The notes beneath the pieces are model-generated. The model saw nothing but the letters and a program-made list of their open reading frames with translations, ran no database searches and was not told the origin of the DNA. This document shows positions 26,055 to 33,304 of a DNA stretch of 64,000 nucleotides, piece by piece (position 1 is the first letter of the stretch; every line of letters begins with the position of its first letter). A program made the position numbers and the translations under genes. This DNA comes from Thermomicrobiales bacterium. Its GTDB lineage: Bacteria; Chloroflexota; Chloroflexia; Thermomicrobiales; UBA6265. Location: positions 62,001 to 126,000 of the forward strand of contig JAWKPF010000007.1 of assembly GCA_041390825.1 (NCBI GenBank), in the 5' to 3' direction.

Positions 26055-27100
26055 TGCTTGCGCCGGGAAGCGAAGCCGTTGTCGCGGCGTCGGAACGACT
26101 CCTTCCCGGCGGCAAGCCTGATTCGATCGGCAACCGCTCGTGGCTCGCTACCGTCACGACGGATGCCGGTCGTTTTTCTGTGCGGCAGCTCGATCCGGCG
26201 ATTCCTGCTGTCAGGGTCGAGCTGATTCAGGAGTTCCTGCTTCAGCCTGAGCTTCAGAACGCGACTCGCCTGGTAGCCAGTGATCGAATCGGACCCCTCG
26301 CCTTCGACGCTCGATCCTGGGCACTGGGGAGCGCTTGTGGCGAAGCCATCGTCGACGGCCAGTGGGCGACGATTCATCTCCCGTCGTCACTCGATCTGGA
26401 ACAGCTCGGATCGATCGCTGCGGCACTTGCAGTCTTCCACCAATCCGGCATGAACGGGTCGATTCTTGCCCGGGTTCCTCATCTCAAGCTGAAGGATGCG
26501 CTCTCCGCCGCCCGCAGATCGCTCGATCTGGATGAGCGCCGGCTCGCAGGAGAGATTCGCAAGGAGTCCCGCGCGCGACGTTGGCTCTCCTCTGCTCGGC
26601 CGCTGCTCGCGAACGCCGAGCACGCAATCGAGCAGGCGGACTTCTTGCGCTCCGAGCAGCCGGTGATCGCGCATCAGGATCTCTGGGGCGCGCACATTGT
26701 TTCCGAACCAGACGGCGGTTATGCGTTTCTGGACTGCTCCAGGATCGGCGCCGCGCCAGTTGCAACCGATCTGGCTCAGCTCATCGGCCGGAACGGGGCA
26801 TGGTCGGACGACCGGGTCGAACAGGTGCTCACTGGTTACGTGGATGCACGTCCGATTTCACCCGTGCAGCGGCGGATCCTGCCCTGGCTGGTTGCGCTCG
26901 ATGCGATTCCGTCGTGCGGGCGCCTGTTGGTCCGCGCGCATGACGAGCGCCGACCGCTCTCGGATGCTGATCGGCGGACTGTTCTGCAGGGTGCCGATTT
27001 GCAGCTGGAGTTGCTGGCAAGACTCGCTGCCGAGTTCGTTCCGCCGCCACCGCGACAGCGACGACGTCCCGGCCGCCACACAGGCCTTGCCCAGGACTAG
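26054..27100 (+). CDS. phosphotransferase (APH/choline kinase-fold)-like protein
   Basis: 348 residues, only distantly recognisable. A segment at about 215-245 reads IAHQDLWGAHIVSEPDGGY then FLDCSRIG. It matches the catalytic loop and metal Asp of aminoglycoside-phosphotransferase-like kinases (HxDxxxxN ... D), with His instead of the usual Asn. The N-terminal part would be the ATP-binding lobe but has no clear Lys motif. C-terminal tail is basic and Pro-rich. GTG start at 26054 shares bases with the acs stop codon, so it is coupled to acetyl-CoA synthetase; the link in function is unknown. Confidence 0.55.
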   Translation: MLAPGSEAVVAASERLLPGGKPDSIGNRSWLATVTTDAGRFSVRQLDPAIPAVRVELIQEFLLQPELQNATRLVASDRIGPLAFDARSWALGSACGEAIVDGQWATIHLPSSLDLEQLGSIAAALAVFHQSGMNGSILARVPHLKLKDALSAARRSLDLDERRLAGEIRKESRARRWLSSARPLLANAEHAIEQADFLRSEQPVIAHQDLWGAHIVSEPDGGYAFLDCSRIGAAPVATDLAQLIGRNGAWSDDRVEQVLTGYVDARPISPVQRRILPWLVALDAIPSCGRLLVRAHDERRPLSDADRRTVLQGADLQLELLARLAAEFVPPPPRQRRRPGRHTGLAQD

Positions 27101-27124
27101 CGCGGGTGTCGTGCTGGGTCCGTG

Positions 27125-27604
27125 TCAGAATACCCAGCCGAACGCTGATCCAATCAACGAACCCAGGATCAGCAACGCAAGTACGATCACGGCGAACCCG
27201 AAGAAAACGATCAGCAGGCTGGAGGTCGCCTCCCGGTCGCTTTGCCGTTGCAGCTTCCGCTGCTCCAGACGTTTCGCCTCGCTAATTCGCGCGTAGATAT
27301 CCTGATCCTGACCCGGTGATCCGAGTCCGCCGGCATAGCGGCTCATGATCTGATCCTGCACCATCGTCGATTTCAGCTGCTGGTCATAGCGGAGTTTGGT
27401 CTCCGGTTTGGAGAGCACCGCATATGCCTCGTTGAGCGCGCGTGCGTGTGCTTCGGCTTCGACACGCTTATCAGCGGCGAGACGGTCTGGATGCGATCGC
27501 TTCATCGCTGCCCGATAGGCGCGCTTGATCTCCACCGGAGTCGCCTGATAGGAGACTCCGAGCAACTTGTAGTGATCGAGTTGTCCAGTCGTCGCGTTTG
27601 CCAT
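27125..27604 (-). CDS. membrane-anchored J-domain protein
   Basis: 159 residues. An N-terminal J domain (about 10-75) has the HPD tripeptide in RSHPDRLAAD, needed to stimulate DnaK ATPase. There is no Gly/Phe or zinc domain. A linker is followed by a charged helix (ARISEAKRLEQRKLQRQSD) and a single C-terminal membrane helix (about 132-155), so DnaK would be recruited to the membrane. The ATG at 27604 is preferred over a TTG at 27613. Convergent with the kinase-like gene, 24 bases apart. Confidence 0.85.
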   Translation of the reverse strand: MANATTGQLDHYKLLGVSYQATPVEIKRAYRAAMKRSHPDRLAADKRVEAEAHARALNEAYAVLSKPETKLRYDQQLKSTMVQDQIMSRYAGGLGSPGQDQDIYARISEAKRLEQRKLQRQSDREATSSLLIVFFGFAVIVLALLILGSLIGSAFGWVF

Positions 27605-27685
27605 CTGCTTCAAGAACGCCGGTCCAGTTCATCAGACCGGAATTCTAGACGGCGTTCGTCAGTCGAAGGCGCCATTGTTACCGGG

Positions 27686-27691
27686 TACAAT
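27686..27691 (+). promoter_or_regulatory. -10 element for the ureohydrolase gene
   Basis: TACAAT with a weak TCGAAG at -35 (17-base spacing). The start site would be near 27698, which favours the downstream GTG 27738 over GTG 27702 as start codon. Confidence 0.4.
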
Positions 27692-27737
27692 CAAATGACA
27701 AGTGGGAATACGCGGATTTTCGGCGGGAGCGTTGCGG

Positions 27738-28625
27738 GTGGACCTGTACATTGTTTCGGTTCCATATCGATATGACCAACCCCGCCAGGGACTCGGAGCG
27801 GGCCCCGACGCGCTGCTGGACGCAGGTCTGGTGAGAGCAATCGGAGCCAGCAACGCAAACGTGCGCGGGACGCTCACCGCCAACCTCGCCGATGAGGCGC
27901 GCGAAGAAGGACGTACCGCTGTGAACATCGGCACCCTCGGGGCCTCGACCGCTGCGCTGATCAGCCAGGCACTCGACGACAAATGCCCTGCGTTGGTGCT
28001 AACCGGCGACGACACAGCCGCTGTGGGCGTTGTATCTGGCGTGCAGATGGCCAGGGGAGCCGATGCGCGCATCGGGGTGATCTGGCTCGATGCGCATGGT
28101 GATTTCAACACTCCCGAAACCAGCTACAGCGGCATCCTGGCCGGAATGTCCCTATCCATCATTGCCGGACTTTCAGGCCCAAACTGGCGTCGAGCCGCGC
28201 GCATGGCCGCGCCCATTCCGACCAGCCGGATTCTGCTGGCGGGCGTTCGTGAGCTGGACGAACAAGAGGAAGCGCTGATCCGCGCAACCGATGTGCGCTT
28301 GATGACGACGAAAGAACTTGTCGGTGGCGAAGAGTTCGAGCGCGCGGTGAAGCGCCTCGCGGACGATTGCGACGCGATCGTGGTGCATCTCGATATCGAT
28401 CTGCTCGATCCCCATCTCGTACCGAGCTCGACCACGCCATCGGAACAGGGGCCGTCGCTGGAAGATACTGCGGCCGCCCTGCGCACCGCGCTCGGTTCCG
28501 GCAAGGTCGTGACCTGGACGATCTGCAACGTCAACCCGGGTGGCGGTCGCCGCGGAGAGCGCACGATCCAGAACGCGATTGCGCTTATCAGCGACGCGAT
28601 CGGCGCATGGGAGTACTCGGCCTGA
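27738..28625 (+). CDS. ureohydrolase (arginase/agmatinase/formiminoglutamase family)
   Basis: About 295 residues. Manganese motifs are WLDAHGDFNTPE (DAHxD) and VVHLDIDLLDPHLVP (SxDxDxxDP-type, here HLDIDLLDP). The first ligand position, normally GGDHS/T, reads TGDDTAAVG, so His is replaced by Asp. This resembles divergent family members rather than classical arginase. GTG 27738 is preferred: GGGAG precedes it and the promoter leaves little room for GTG 27702. Substrate (arginine, agmatine, formimino- or guanidino-acids) cannot be decided. Confidence 0.82.
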   Translation: MDLYIVSVPYRYDQPRQGLGAGPDALLDAGLVRAIGASNANVRGTLTANLADEAREEGRTAVNIGTLGASTAALISQALDDKCPALVLTGDDTAAVGVVSGVQMARGADARIGVIWLDAHGDFNTPETSYSGILAGMSLSIIAGLSGPNWRRAARMAAPIPTSRILLAGVRELDEQEEALIRATDVRLMTTKELVGGEEFERAVKRLADDCDAIVVHLDIDLLDPHLVPSSTTPSEQGPSLEDTAAALRTALGSGKVVTWTICNVNPGGGRRGERTIQNAIALISDAIGAWEYSA

Positions 28626-28755
28626 CACACGGCCCTTTCCTCGGATCAACCGGGCATCTCACGCACAGATACTCACACGCCGCAACGAGTCTCTGGATCG
28701 CTGGTCGGCGTAGTCGCTGCGACCTTCCTCGTACTTTGACGTTGATTCAACTGCA

Positions 28756-28785
28756 TTGACAATCGCCCTTGCCTCCCTCTACACT
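28756..28785 (+). promoter_or_regulatory. sigma-70 promoter for the zinc-ribbon/sigma-like operon
   Basis: TTGACA (28756-28761), 18-base spacer, TACACT (28780-28785). Strong match, followed nine bases later by a LexA/DinR-type palindrome. It would drive the genes at 28837 and 29214 and possibly CBS/CGL up to the terminator at 32597. Confidence 0.7.
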
Positions 28786-28793
28786 TCGAAACA

Positions 28794-28805
28794 GAACATG
28801 TGTTC
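28794..28805. promoter_or_regulatory. LexA/DinR-like box GAAC-N4-GTTC
   Basis: GAACATGTGTTC fits the SOS-box consensus of Gram-positive LexA (GAAC-RNRY-GTTC) and overlaps the predicted start site. Binding by LexA is inference. Confidence 0.45.
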
Positions 28806-28836
28806 TATTTTTCTCGAGAAGATGGGAGGCCACGGA

Positions 28837-29088
28837 ATGTCCAGCCCAACAAGGAGGCGAACCCCGCAGTTTTCGCCTCCGCGGGAGAAACCTACCCGCT
28901 GGGAATGTCACTGCCAGGAACCACCGGTGCTTCTGGCCACCTACGATCGCAGCGGACGCGTCAATATCAAGGCGCGTGACCGTTACTGGAATGTCAGCAG
29001 TCCAGTCCACACCGTCTGCCCCAAGTGCGGCGCAGAGCATTTTCTCGACTTGCCAGCCGACGACGCGCTTTTTGCCCCAGTCCCCTGA
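28837..29088 (+). CDS. small zinc-ribbon protein (weakly Com-like)
   Basis: 83 residues. A disordered Arg/Pro-rich start is followed by one four-cysteine zinc site: WECHCQEPP and HTVCPKCGAEHF, 36 residues apart, with NIKARDRYWN between. The layout weakly resembles the Mu Com family of small zinc-finger RNA/DNA-binding regulators; that similarity is by eye only. ATG 28837 sits seven bases after GGGAGG; ATG 28822 has no such site. Lies between a promoter with a LexA-like box and a sigma-like gene. Confidence 0.65.
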   Translation: MSSPTRRRTPQFSPPREKPTRWECHCQEPPVLLATYDRSGRVNIKARDRYWNVSSPVHTVCPKCGAEHFLDLPADDALFAPVP

Positions 29089-29115
29089 TCCCCGACGCTC
29101 GAGCTCCGAAGAGCC

Positions 29116-29190
29116 TCCCCAGCGCTGAAGCGCGCTCCCGCATCCGCGGGACCTTCAGACAAGTTGGCGCTGCCCGCATGTGGGCAGCGC
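29116..29190 (+). promoter_or_regulatory. structured leader of the sigma-like gene
   Basis: Two stacked hairpins: TGAAG/CTTCA (29126-29130 with 29153-29157) enclosing CCCGC/GCGGG (29137-29141 with 29146-29150), then a perfect nine-pair GCGCTGCCC/GGGCAGCGC (29167-29175 with 29182-29190). CAGCGC at 29120-29125 could instead pair with GCGCTG at 29168-29173, so two folds are mutually exclusive. No T-run follows, so a simple terminator is unlikely. Confidence 0.4.
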
Positions 29191-29213
29191 TCGCTCACCA
29201 GGGAGAATGGCTC

Positions 29214-29876
29214 ATGCTGCCCCGTGCAGATCATCCAATCCACACGAATGTTCGTCCACCTCTCGTGCCGGTCCTTCCCGCTCGAGGGCTGATCGAACCA
29301 GATCTCGACCGCATCGTGTCCGCGCTCGTCCGTGCGCGTGACTCCTCCGATGCGGCCCTGCGGGACGCATTGTTCGATGCCTATGCCGCTCGGCTGCACC
29401 ACATTCTGATTCGGCTCTGGTATCGGAGTCTCTCCGGGTTTGGCTGCGAGCTGGACGACCTCGAGCAGGAGCTCTACTTGATCTTCATCGAGCTGCTCGA
29501 CAACTGGTCGGGTTCCGGTTCGTTCTCCGCCTATGTGCACGGCGCAGTGCCCTGGCGGCTCTATGACGCCGCTCGCAGACTGGCCCCGCGCGATCGGCCG
29601 TTGGGCGACCGTCCCGTTGCCGCGGCGAACGTCGATCTCTCACAAAGCGACGCCGGCATGGTTCTCCTTCTGGAGGAACTTGCGCTTCGGCTCTCACCGT
29701 TCGAGCGGGAGCTCCTGCTCCTGCATGTTCGCGATGGGATTCCGCTCTCACGGATTGCGGCGCAGCGCGGCGCAAGCGCCCGCACGATGCGGCGGGCATG
29801 GCTGCGATTGCAGCAACATCTCCGGCAAGAACTCGCGTCCGAGACGCGTGCTACCATCGGGCAAACACGCCAGTGA
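29214..29876 (+). CDS. sigma-70-like (region 2 + region 4) regulator
   Basis: 220 residues. About 45-120 resembles sigma region 2 (FDAYAARLHHILIRLWYR, then DDLEQELYLIFIELLDNW, and SFSAYVHGAVPWRLYDAARR). About 150-205 is a region 4-like HTH (LSPFERELLLLHVRDGIP, LSRIAAQRGASARTMRRAWL; each given in part). It is an ECF-sized or phage-type sigma-like protein. ATG 29214 has GGGAG eight bases before it; longer versions to 29025 run through the hairpins. Likely works with the zinc-ribbon protein upstream; CBS starts 49 bases downstream, so it may control or merely precede the cysteine genes. Confidence 0.7.
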   Translation: MLPRADHPIHTNVRPPLVPVLPARGLIEPDLDRIVSALVRARDSSDAALRDALFDAYAARLHHILIRLWYRSLSGFGCELDDLEQELYLIFIELLDNWSGSGSFSAYVHGAVPWRLYDAARRLAPRDRPLGDRPVAAANVDLSQSDAGMVLLLEELALRLSPFERELLLLHVRDGIPLSRIAAQRGASARTMRRAWLRLQQHLRQELASETRATIGQTRQ

Positions 29877-29925
29877 AGCGTGCGATCCACCCGGCTCTTC
29901 CACAACGAAAGGACCAAGTCCGACG

Positions 29926-31374
29926 GTGGTTACGAAAGAAAACGGCAACCGGCTCGATACGACGAATCGTGCAGTCGATCAAATATTCCCGAATGTGATT
30001 GCCGCGCTCGGCGGGACGCCGATCGTGCGCCTCAATGCGGTCACGCGCGGGATTCGCACCCCGGTCGCAGCCAAGCTTGAGATGACCAATCCAGGCGGAT
30101 CGGTCAAAGACCGCATTGGCATCCGCATGGTCGAGGAAGCGGAACGAAAAGGCTGGCTCCGGCCGGGTGGAACCATCGTGGAACCAACCTCGGGCAACAC
30201 CGGGGTCGGGCTTGCGATGGCCGCGGCAGTGCGCGGATACCACTGCATCTTTGTCATGCCAGACAAGGTTGCCCCTGAAAAGGTGGCTCTGCTGCGCGCC
30301 TACGGCGCAGAGGTTGTCACCACTCCAACCGCGGTGGAGCGTGACTCGCCCGAGAGCTACTACTCGGTGGCCGACCGGCTCACCCGCGAAGTGCCGGGAG
30401 CCTTCCAGCCGAACCAATACTTCAACCCGATGAATCCCAGGACGCACTACGAATCGACCGGTCCGGAGATCTGGGAACAAACCGGCGGCAAGGTGACCCA
30501 TTTCGTGGCAGGCGTCGGCACCGGAGGAACGATCAGCGGCATCAGCCGCTACCTGAAGGAGCAGAACGCGGCTGTCCAGGTCATTGGCGCAGACCCCGAG
30601 GGATCGATCTACACCACCGATCAGTTGCACACCTACAAGGTCGAAGGCGTCGGTGAAGACTTCTGGCCCGGCACGTTCGACCGCAACAGCGTCGATACGT
30701 GGATTCAGGTCTCCGATCGCGACTCATTCCTGACCGCGCGGGCGGTTACCCGCCAGGAAGGGATTCTGATCGGCGGATCGGGCGGTCTGGCGGTTTGGGC
30801 GGCGTTGAAGGCCGCGCGCGAGATAGATGACCCTGACGCGCTCGTGGTCGTTCTGCTGCCGGACAGCGGTCGTGGATACCTGTCGAAGCTGTACAACGAC
30901 GACTGGATGCGCGAAAACGGCTTCCTCTCGCGTTTCAGCGGGCCGACTCGGCTGGGCCAGTTGATACCGGGGTTCAGCCCGGATATGCCAGATGTCATCG
31001 CCGTCGCCTGTGACGACACGATCGAGCATGCCATCGAAGTGCTCCGCTTCCATGAGATCAGCCAGGTGCCGGTGGTTCGAACGCGTCCAACCGATGGAAT
31101 TGAGATTCAGTCGATCGTCGGGTCGATCCAGGAACGCACCCTGCTCGATCATCTCTTCCGGAACCCGGAGATCGTGACGCAACACGTGAGCACCATCATG
31201 GACGCCCCGTTCAATCTGGTCGACGCGAGCGAGGAGATCGAGCGAGTCTTCCCGCTTTTTGGCAGCGGCGCGCCCGCGGTGCTCGTGCAACGTGAGGGGA
31301 AACTGGTGGGCGTCGTGACGCGTTCAGACTTGCTGGAATTCGCCGCCCGGCAACCGAAACGAAGAGACTGGTAG
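29926..31374 (+). CDS. cbs: cystathionine beta-synthase (PLP domain + CBS pair)
   Basis: 482 residues. The N-terminal PLP fold has the Schiff-base Lys in NPGGSVKDRIG, TSGNTGVGLAM and the phosphate loop GVGTGGTISG. Residues from about 350 form two CBS domains (MPDVIAVACDDTIEHAIEVL and VSTIMDAPFNLVDAS regions) that often bind adenosyl ligands and regulate activity. It condenses homocysteine with serine to cystathionine, the first step of reverse transsulfuration; an O-acetylserine-dependent cysteine synthase activity is possible. GTG 29926 follows AAAGGA. Followed after 18 bases by its partner cystathionine gamma-lyase. Confidence 0.93.
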   Translation: MVTKENGNRLDTTNRAVDQIFPNVIAALGGTPIVRLNAVTRGIRTPVAAKLEMTNPGGSVKDRIGIRMVEEAERKGWLRPGGTIVEPTSGNTGVGLAMAAAVRGYHCIFVMPDKVAPEKVALLRAYGAEVVTTPTAVERDSPESYYSVADRLTREVPGAFQPNQYFNPMNPRTHYESTGPEIWEQTGGKVTHFVAGVGTGGTISGISRYLKEQNAAVQVIGADPEGSIYTTDQLHTYKVEGVGEDFWPGTFDRNSVDTWIQVSDRDSFLTARAVTRQEGILIGGSGGLAVWAALKAAREIDDPDALVVVLLPDSGRGYLSKLYNDDWMRENGFLSRFSGPTRLGQLIPGFSPDMPDVIAVACDDTIEHAIEVLRFHEISQVPVVRTRPTDGIEIQSIVGSIQERTLLDHLFRNPEIVTQHVSTIMDAPFNLVDASEEIERVFPLFGSGAPAVLVQREGKLVGVVTRSDLLEFAARQPKRRDW

Positions 31375-31392
31375 CAGATACGGAGGTTTGGA

Positions 31393-32574
31393 ATGACGGA
31401 ACACGATTGGAACGGCACCCGATTCGAGACGCGCGCGATCCACGCTGGACAAGACCCCGATCCTGCGACCGGGGCAATCATCACCCCGATCTATCAAACC
31501 TCGACCTTCGTGCAGGAGGCGGTTGGCGAGCACAAGGGATATGACTACGCCCGTTCGGACAACCCGACCCGAACCGCGCTCCAGACGGCGCTCGCCTCGC
31601 TCGAGGGTGGCGCGTGGGCGCTCTCGTACGCCAGCGGGCTCGCTGCCGCGCAGAACCTCTTCTATCTGGTGCGTCCCGGCGATCACATTCTGCTGTCGAA
31701 CGACGCGTATGGAGGCACCTATCGCCTCGTGGCGCGGGTGATCGCGAACTACGGCATCGATTTCGACCTCGTCGAGATGAGCGACCTGGATGCGGTGCGC
31801 GCCGCAATGCGGCCAAACACCAAGCTCGTCTGGGTCGAGACTCCAACAAATCCATATCTCAAGATCGTCGATATTGCCGGAGTTGCCGAGCTCGCCCATA
31901 ACGGCGGAGCGCGGCTGGTGGTGGACAACACGTTCGCGTCGCCCTATCTGCAGCAGCCACTCTCACTCGGAGCCGACTTCGTGCTCCACAGCGCCACCAA
32001 GTACCTGGGCGGACACTCCGACGTGGTCGGAGGGGCGGTGATCGGGAACGACCAGGAGACCTACGGAACGCTCAAGTTCCTGCAAAACGCCGCCGGAGCA
32101 GTGCCTGCCCCGTTCGACACCTGGCTCATCCTGCGAGGGATCAAGACGCTCGGGGTGCGTATGGACCGCCATTGCGCGAATGCGCGCGCAGTTGCCGAGT
32201 TCTTGCAGGAGCAGGAAATCATTGAGCAGGTCTTCTATCCTGGACTCGCGAGCCATCCTGGCCACGAGGTAGCCGCACGGCAGATGCGCGATTTCTCTGG
32301 CATGGTGTCGTTCACGACCAGAGGCGGATACGAGGCCGCCAAGGCGTTCGTCGAGACGACCAGGGTCTTCCAGTTGGCCGAGAGCCTGGGCGGGGTCGAA
32401 TCGCTCATCGAGCACCCGGGGCAGATGACGCATTTGAGCGTTGCTGGAACCGGCGCCGCGGTGGCTGACAATCTGGTGCGACTCTCGGTCGGCATCGAAC
32501 ACATCGACGATTTGATCGGGGATCTCGAGCAGGCGATCGCAGTCGTCAGCCAGAAGTTCGCCGCCCACGTCTAG
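31393..32574 (+). CDS. cystathionine gamma-lyase / gamma-synthase (Cys/Met PLP enzyme)
   Basis: 393 residues of the Cys/Met-metabolism PLP family. Motifs are YDYARSDNPTRTAL near the N-terminus, SYASGLAAAQN, the cofactor Lys in HSATKYLGGHSDVVGG, and ESLGGVESLIEHPGQMTH near the end. Placed next to CBS it most likely cleaves cystathionine to cysteine, 2-oxobutyrate and ammonia. MetB-type synthase activity cannot be excluded by sequence. Strong ribosome-binding site GGAGG before ATG 31393. The operon ends at the 13-pair hairpin at 32597-32628. Confidence 0.92.
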   Translation: MTEHDWNGTRFETRAIHAGQDPDPATGAIITPIYQTSTFVQEAVGEHKGYDYARSDNPTRTALQTALASLEGGAWALSYASGLAAAQNLFYLVRPGDHILLSNDAYGGTYRLVARVIANYGIDFDLVEMSDLDAVRAAMRPNTKLVWVETPTNPYLKIVDIAGVAELAHNGGARLVVDNTFASPYLQQPLSLGADFVLHSATKYLGGHSDVVGGAVIGNDQETYGTLKFLQNAAGAVPAPFDTWLILRGIKTLGVRMDRHCANARAVAEFLQEQEIIEQVFYPGLASHPGHEVAARQMRDFSGMVSFTTRGGYEAAKAFVETTRVFQLAESLGGVESLIEHPGQMTHLSVAGTGAAVADNLVRLSVGIEHIDDLIGDLEQAIAVVSQKFAAHV

Positions 32575-32596
32575 TTTCCGCTCCCCCAGAGACGAA

Positions 32597-32628
32597 AAAA
32601 CGGCCGAGCGATTGGGCTCGGCCGTTTT
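32597..32628. terminator. bidirectional terminator between CGL and the 37-residue gene
   Basis: Thirteen-pair stem AAAACGGCCGAGC / GCTCGGCCGTTTT, six-base loop. On the plus strand a T-rich tail follows; on the minus strand six Ts follow, so it also ends the small minus-strand transcript. Confidence 0.85.
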
Positions 32629-32662
32629 GGTTTCTCGAGTTGCAATCCGTGTTGGTCTGTTC

Positions 32663-32776
32663 CTACACCAGCATGAGCGCGGTAAACGCGCCAAGGATCA
32701 GACACAAACACGTTGCAAGCCGAATCGCGAGGTCTCGTGGATCGACGCGATCCACAGATTCCGGCTTCTGGGACAT
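32663..32776 (-). CDS. 37-residue single-helix membrane peptide
   Basis: A small ORF with all signals of a gene. ATG 32776 follows GGGGGAGGGGAA. The peptide starts MSQKPESVDRVDPRD and continues with one hydrophobic helix from about residue 17 to the end (LATCLCLILGAFTALMLV), then TAG. A near-consensus promoter lies about 100 bases upstream (32878-32907) and a strong terminator 35 bases downstream, so the transcript would be about 275 bases. No homologue recognised. Two Cys residues sit in the helix. Function unknown; such peptides often regulate membrane proteins. Confidence 0.6.
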   Translation of the reverse strand: MSQKPESVDRVDPRDLAIRLATCLCLILGAFTALMLV

Positions 32777-32877
32777 TTCCCCTCCCCCAGATATGTCACC
32801 CCTCCCAAATCGGCACGCCGCATCCTCGCTCCGACAACGGGAATCGAGAGGAAGATCGCCGATCTGGTAACGCAGTC

Positions 32878-32907
32878 AGTGTAGACACGGCAGCTTGGCA
32901 ATGTCAA
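32878..32907 (-). promoter_or_regulatory. sigma-70 promoter for the 37-residue peptide gene
   Basis: Minus strand TTGACA (32902-32907), 18-base spacer, TACACT (32878-32883). The same two hexamers and spacing occur at 28756-28785. Confidence 0.7.
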
Positions 32908-32935
32908 TGCACGTTCACCCTCGGTTTTTCGAGAG

Positions 32936-32965
32936 ACGAACGTGCCTGTATCTCGGCACGTTCGT
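32936..32965. promoter_or_regulatory. perfect 11-base inverted repeat upstream of the peptide promoter
   Basis: ACGAACGTGCC, eight-base gap, GGCACGTTCGT. A third half-site GCACGTTC lies at 32909-32916, touching the -35. No T-run on either strand, so operator or activator sites are more likely than a terminator. Confidence 0.5.
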
Positions 32966-33080
32966 TGCATCCTCATCGTTGGCCAAAACCAGGGCGTCCC
33001 CTGATGTCCGTCGATAGACGAATCGAACGCTTGGCGGAACCGTCAAGAACAGGAACGACGCGTTTCGGTGCGTGGTCCGC

Positions 33081-33086
33081 TATAAT
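33081..33086 (+). promoter_or_regulatory. perfect TATAAT -10 in the greA leader
   Basis: Consensus -10 with a poor -35. Transcription would start near 33093, six bases before the first terminator hairpin. Confidence 0.5.
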
Positions 33087-33098
33087 CACGTCCACGAC

Positions 33099-33127
33099 AC
33101 GCTAAGGGATGTTTCCCTTGGCGTTTT
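33099..33127 (+). terminator. leader terminator 1 upstream of greA
   Basis: Eleven-pair stem ACGCTAAGGGA / TCCCTTGGCGT (one G-T), TGTT loop, followed by TTT then CGTT. Lies directly downstream of the TATAAT at 33081. Confidence 0.6.
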
Positions 33128-33143
33128 CGTTCGACTGACACCC

Positions 33144-33168
33144 GAGCGCCCCATGGCGTTCTTTTTTT
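33144..33168 (+). terminator. leader terminator 2 upstream of greA
   Basis: Seven-pair stem GAGCGCC / GGCGTTC with CCAT loop, then seven Ts (33162-33168): a classical intrinsic terminator with no plus-strand gene ending nearby. Confidence 0.7.
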
Positions 33169-33304
33169 ACCCTGCGCTTCCTATCAGCGTCTTGAACCGC
33201 TCTCGGGCCACAGTCTCAACGCGAGTTTCTGGGACAATGGTGATCCCACGCAACAGCGACCGGTCGCCGCTTGACTGGCTGCTCAACAGGAAACGAGGCC
33301 CCCA

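Larger units (their letters stand above)
32777..33304. other. 528-base regulatory region between the small peptide gene and greA
   Basis: Contains the minus-strand promoter 32878-32907, an array of GAACGTGC half-sites (32909-32965), a plus-strand TATAAT (33081-33086) and two intrinsic terminators (33099-33127, 33144-33168) upstream of greA. No larger gene is supported. Confidence 0.6.

Noticed and set aside
32936..32965. Perfect 11-base inverted repeat as an intrinsic terminator
   Set aside because: No T-run on either strand and no gene ends there; its half-sites recur next to a -35, so a protein-binding site is more likely.
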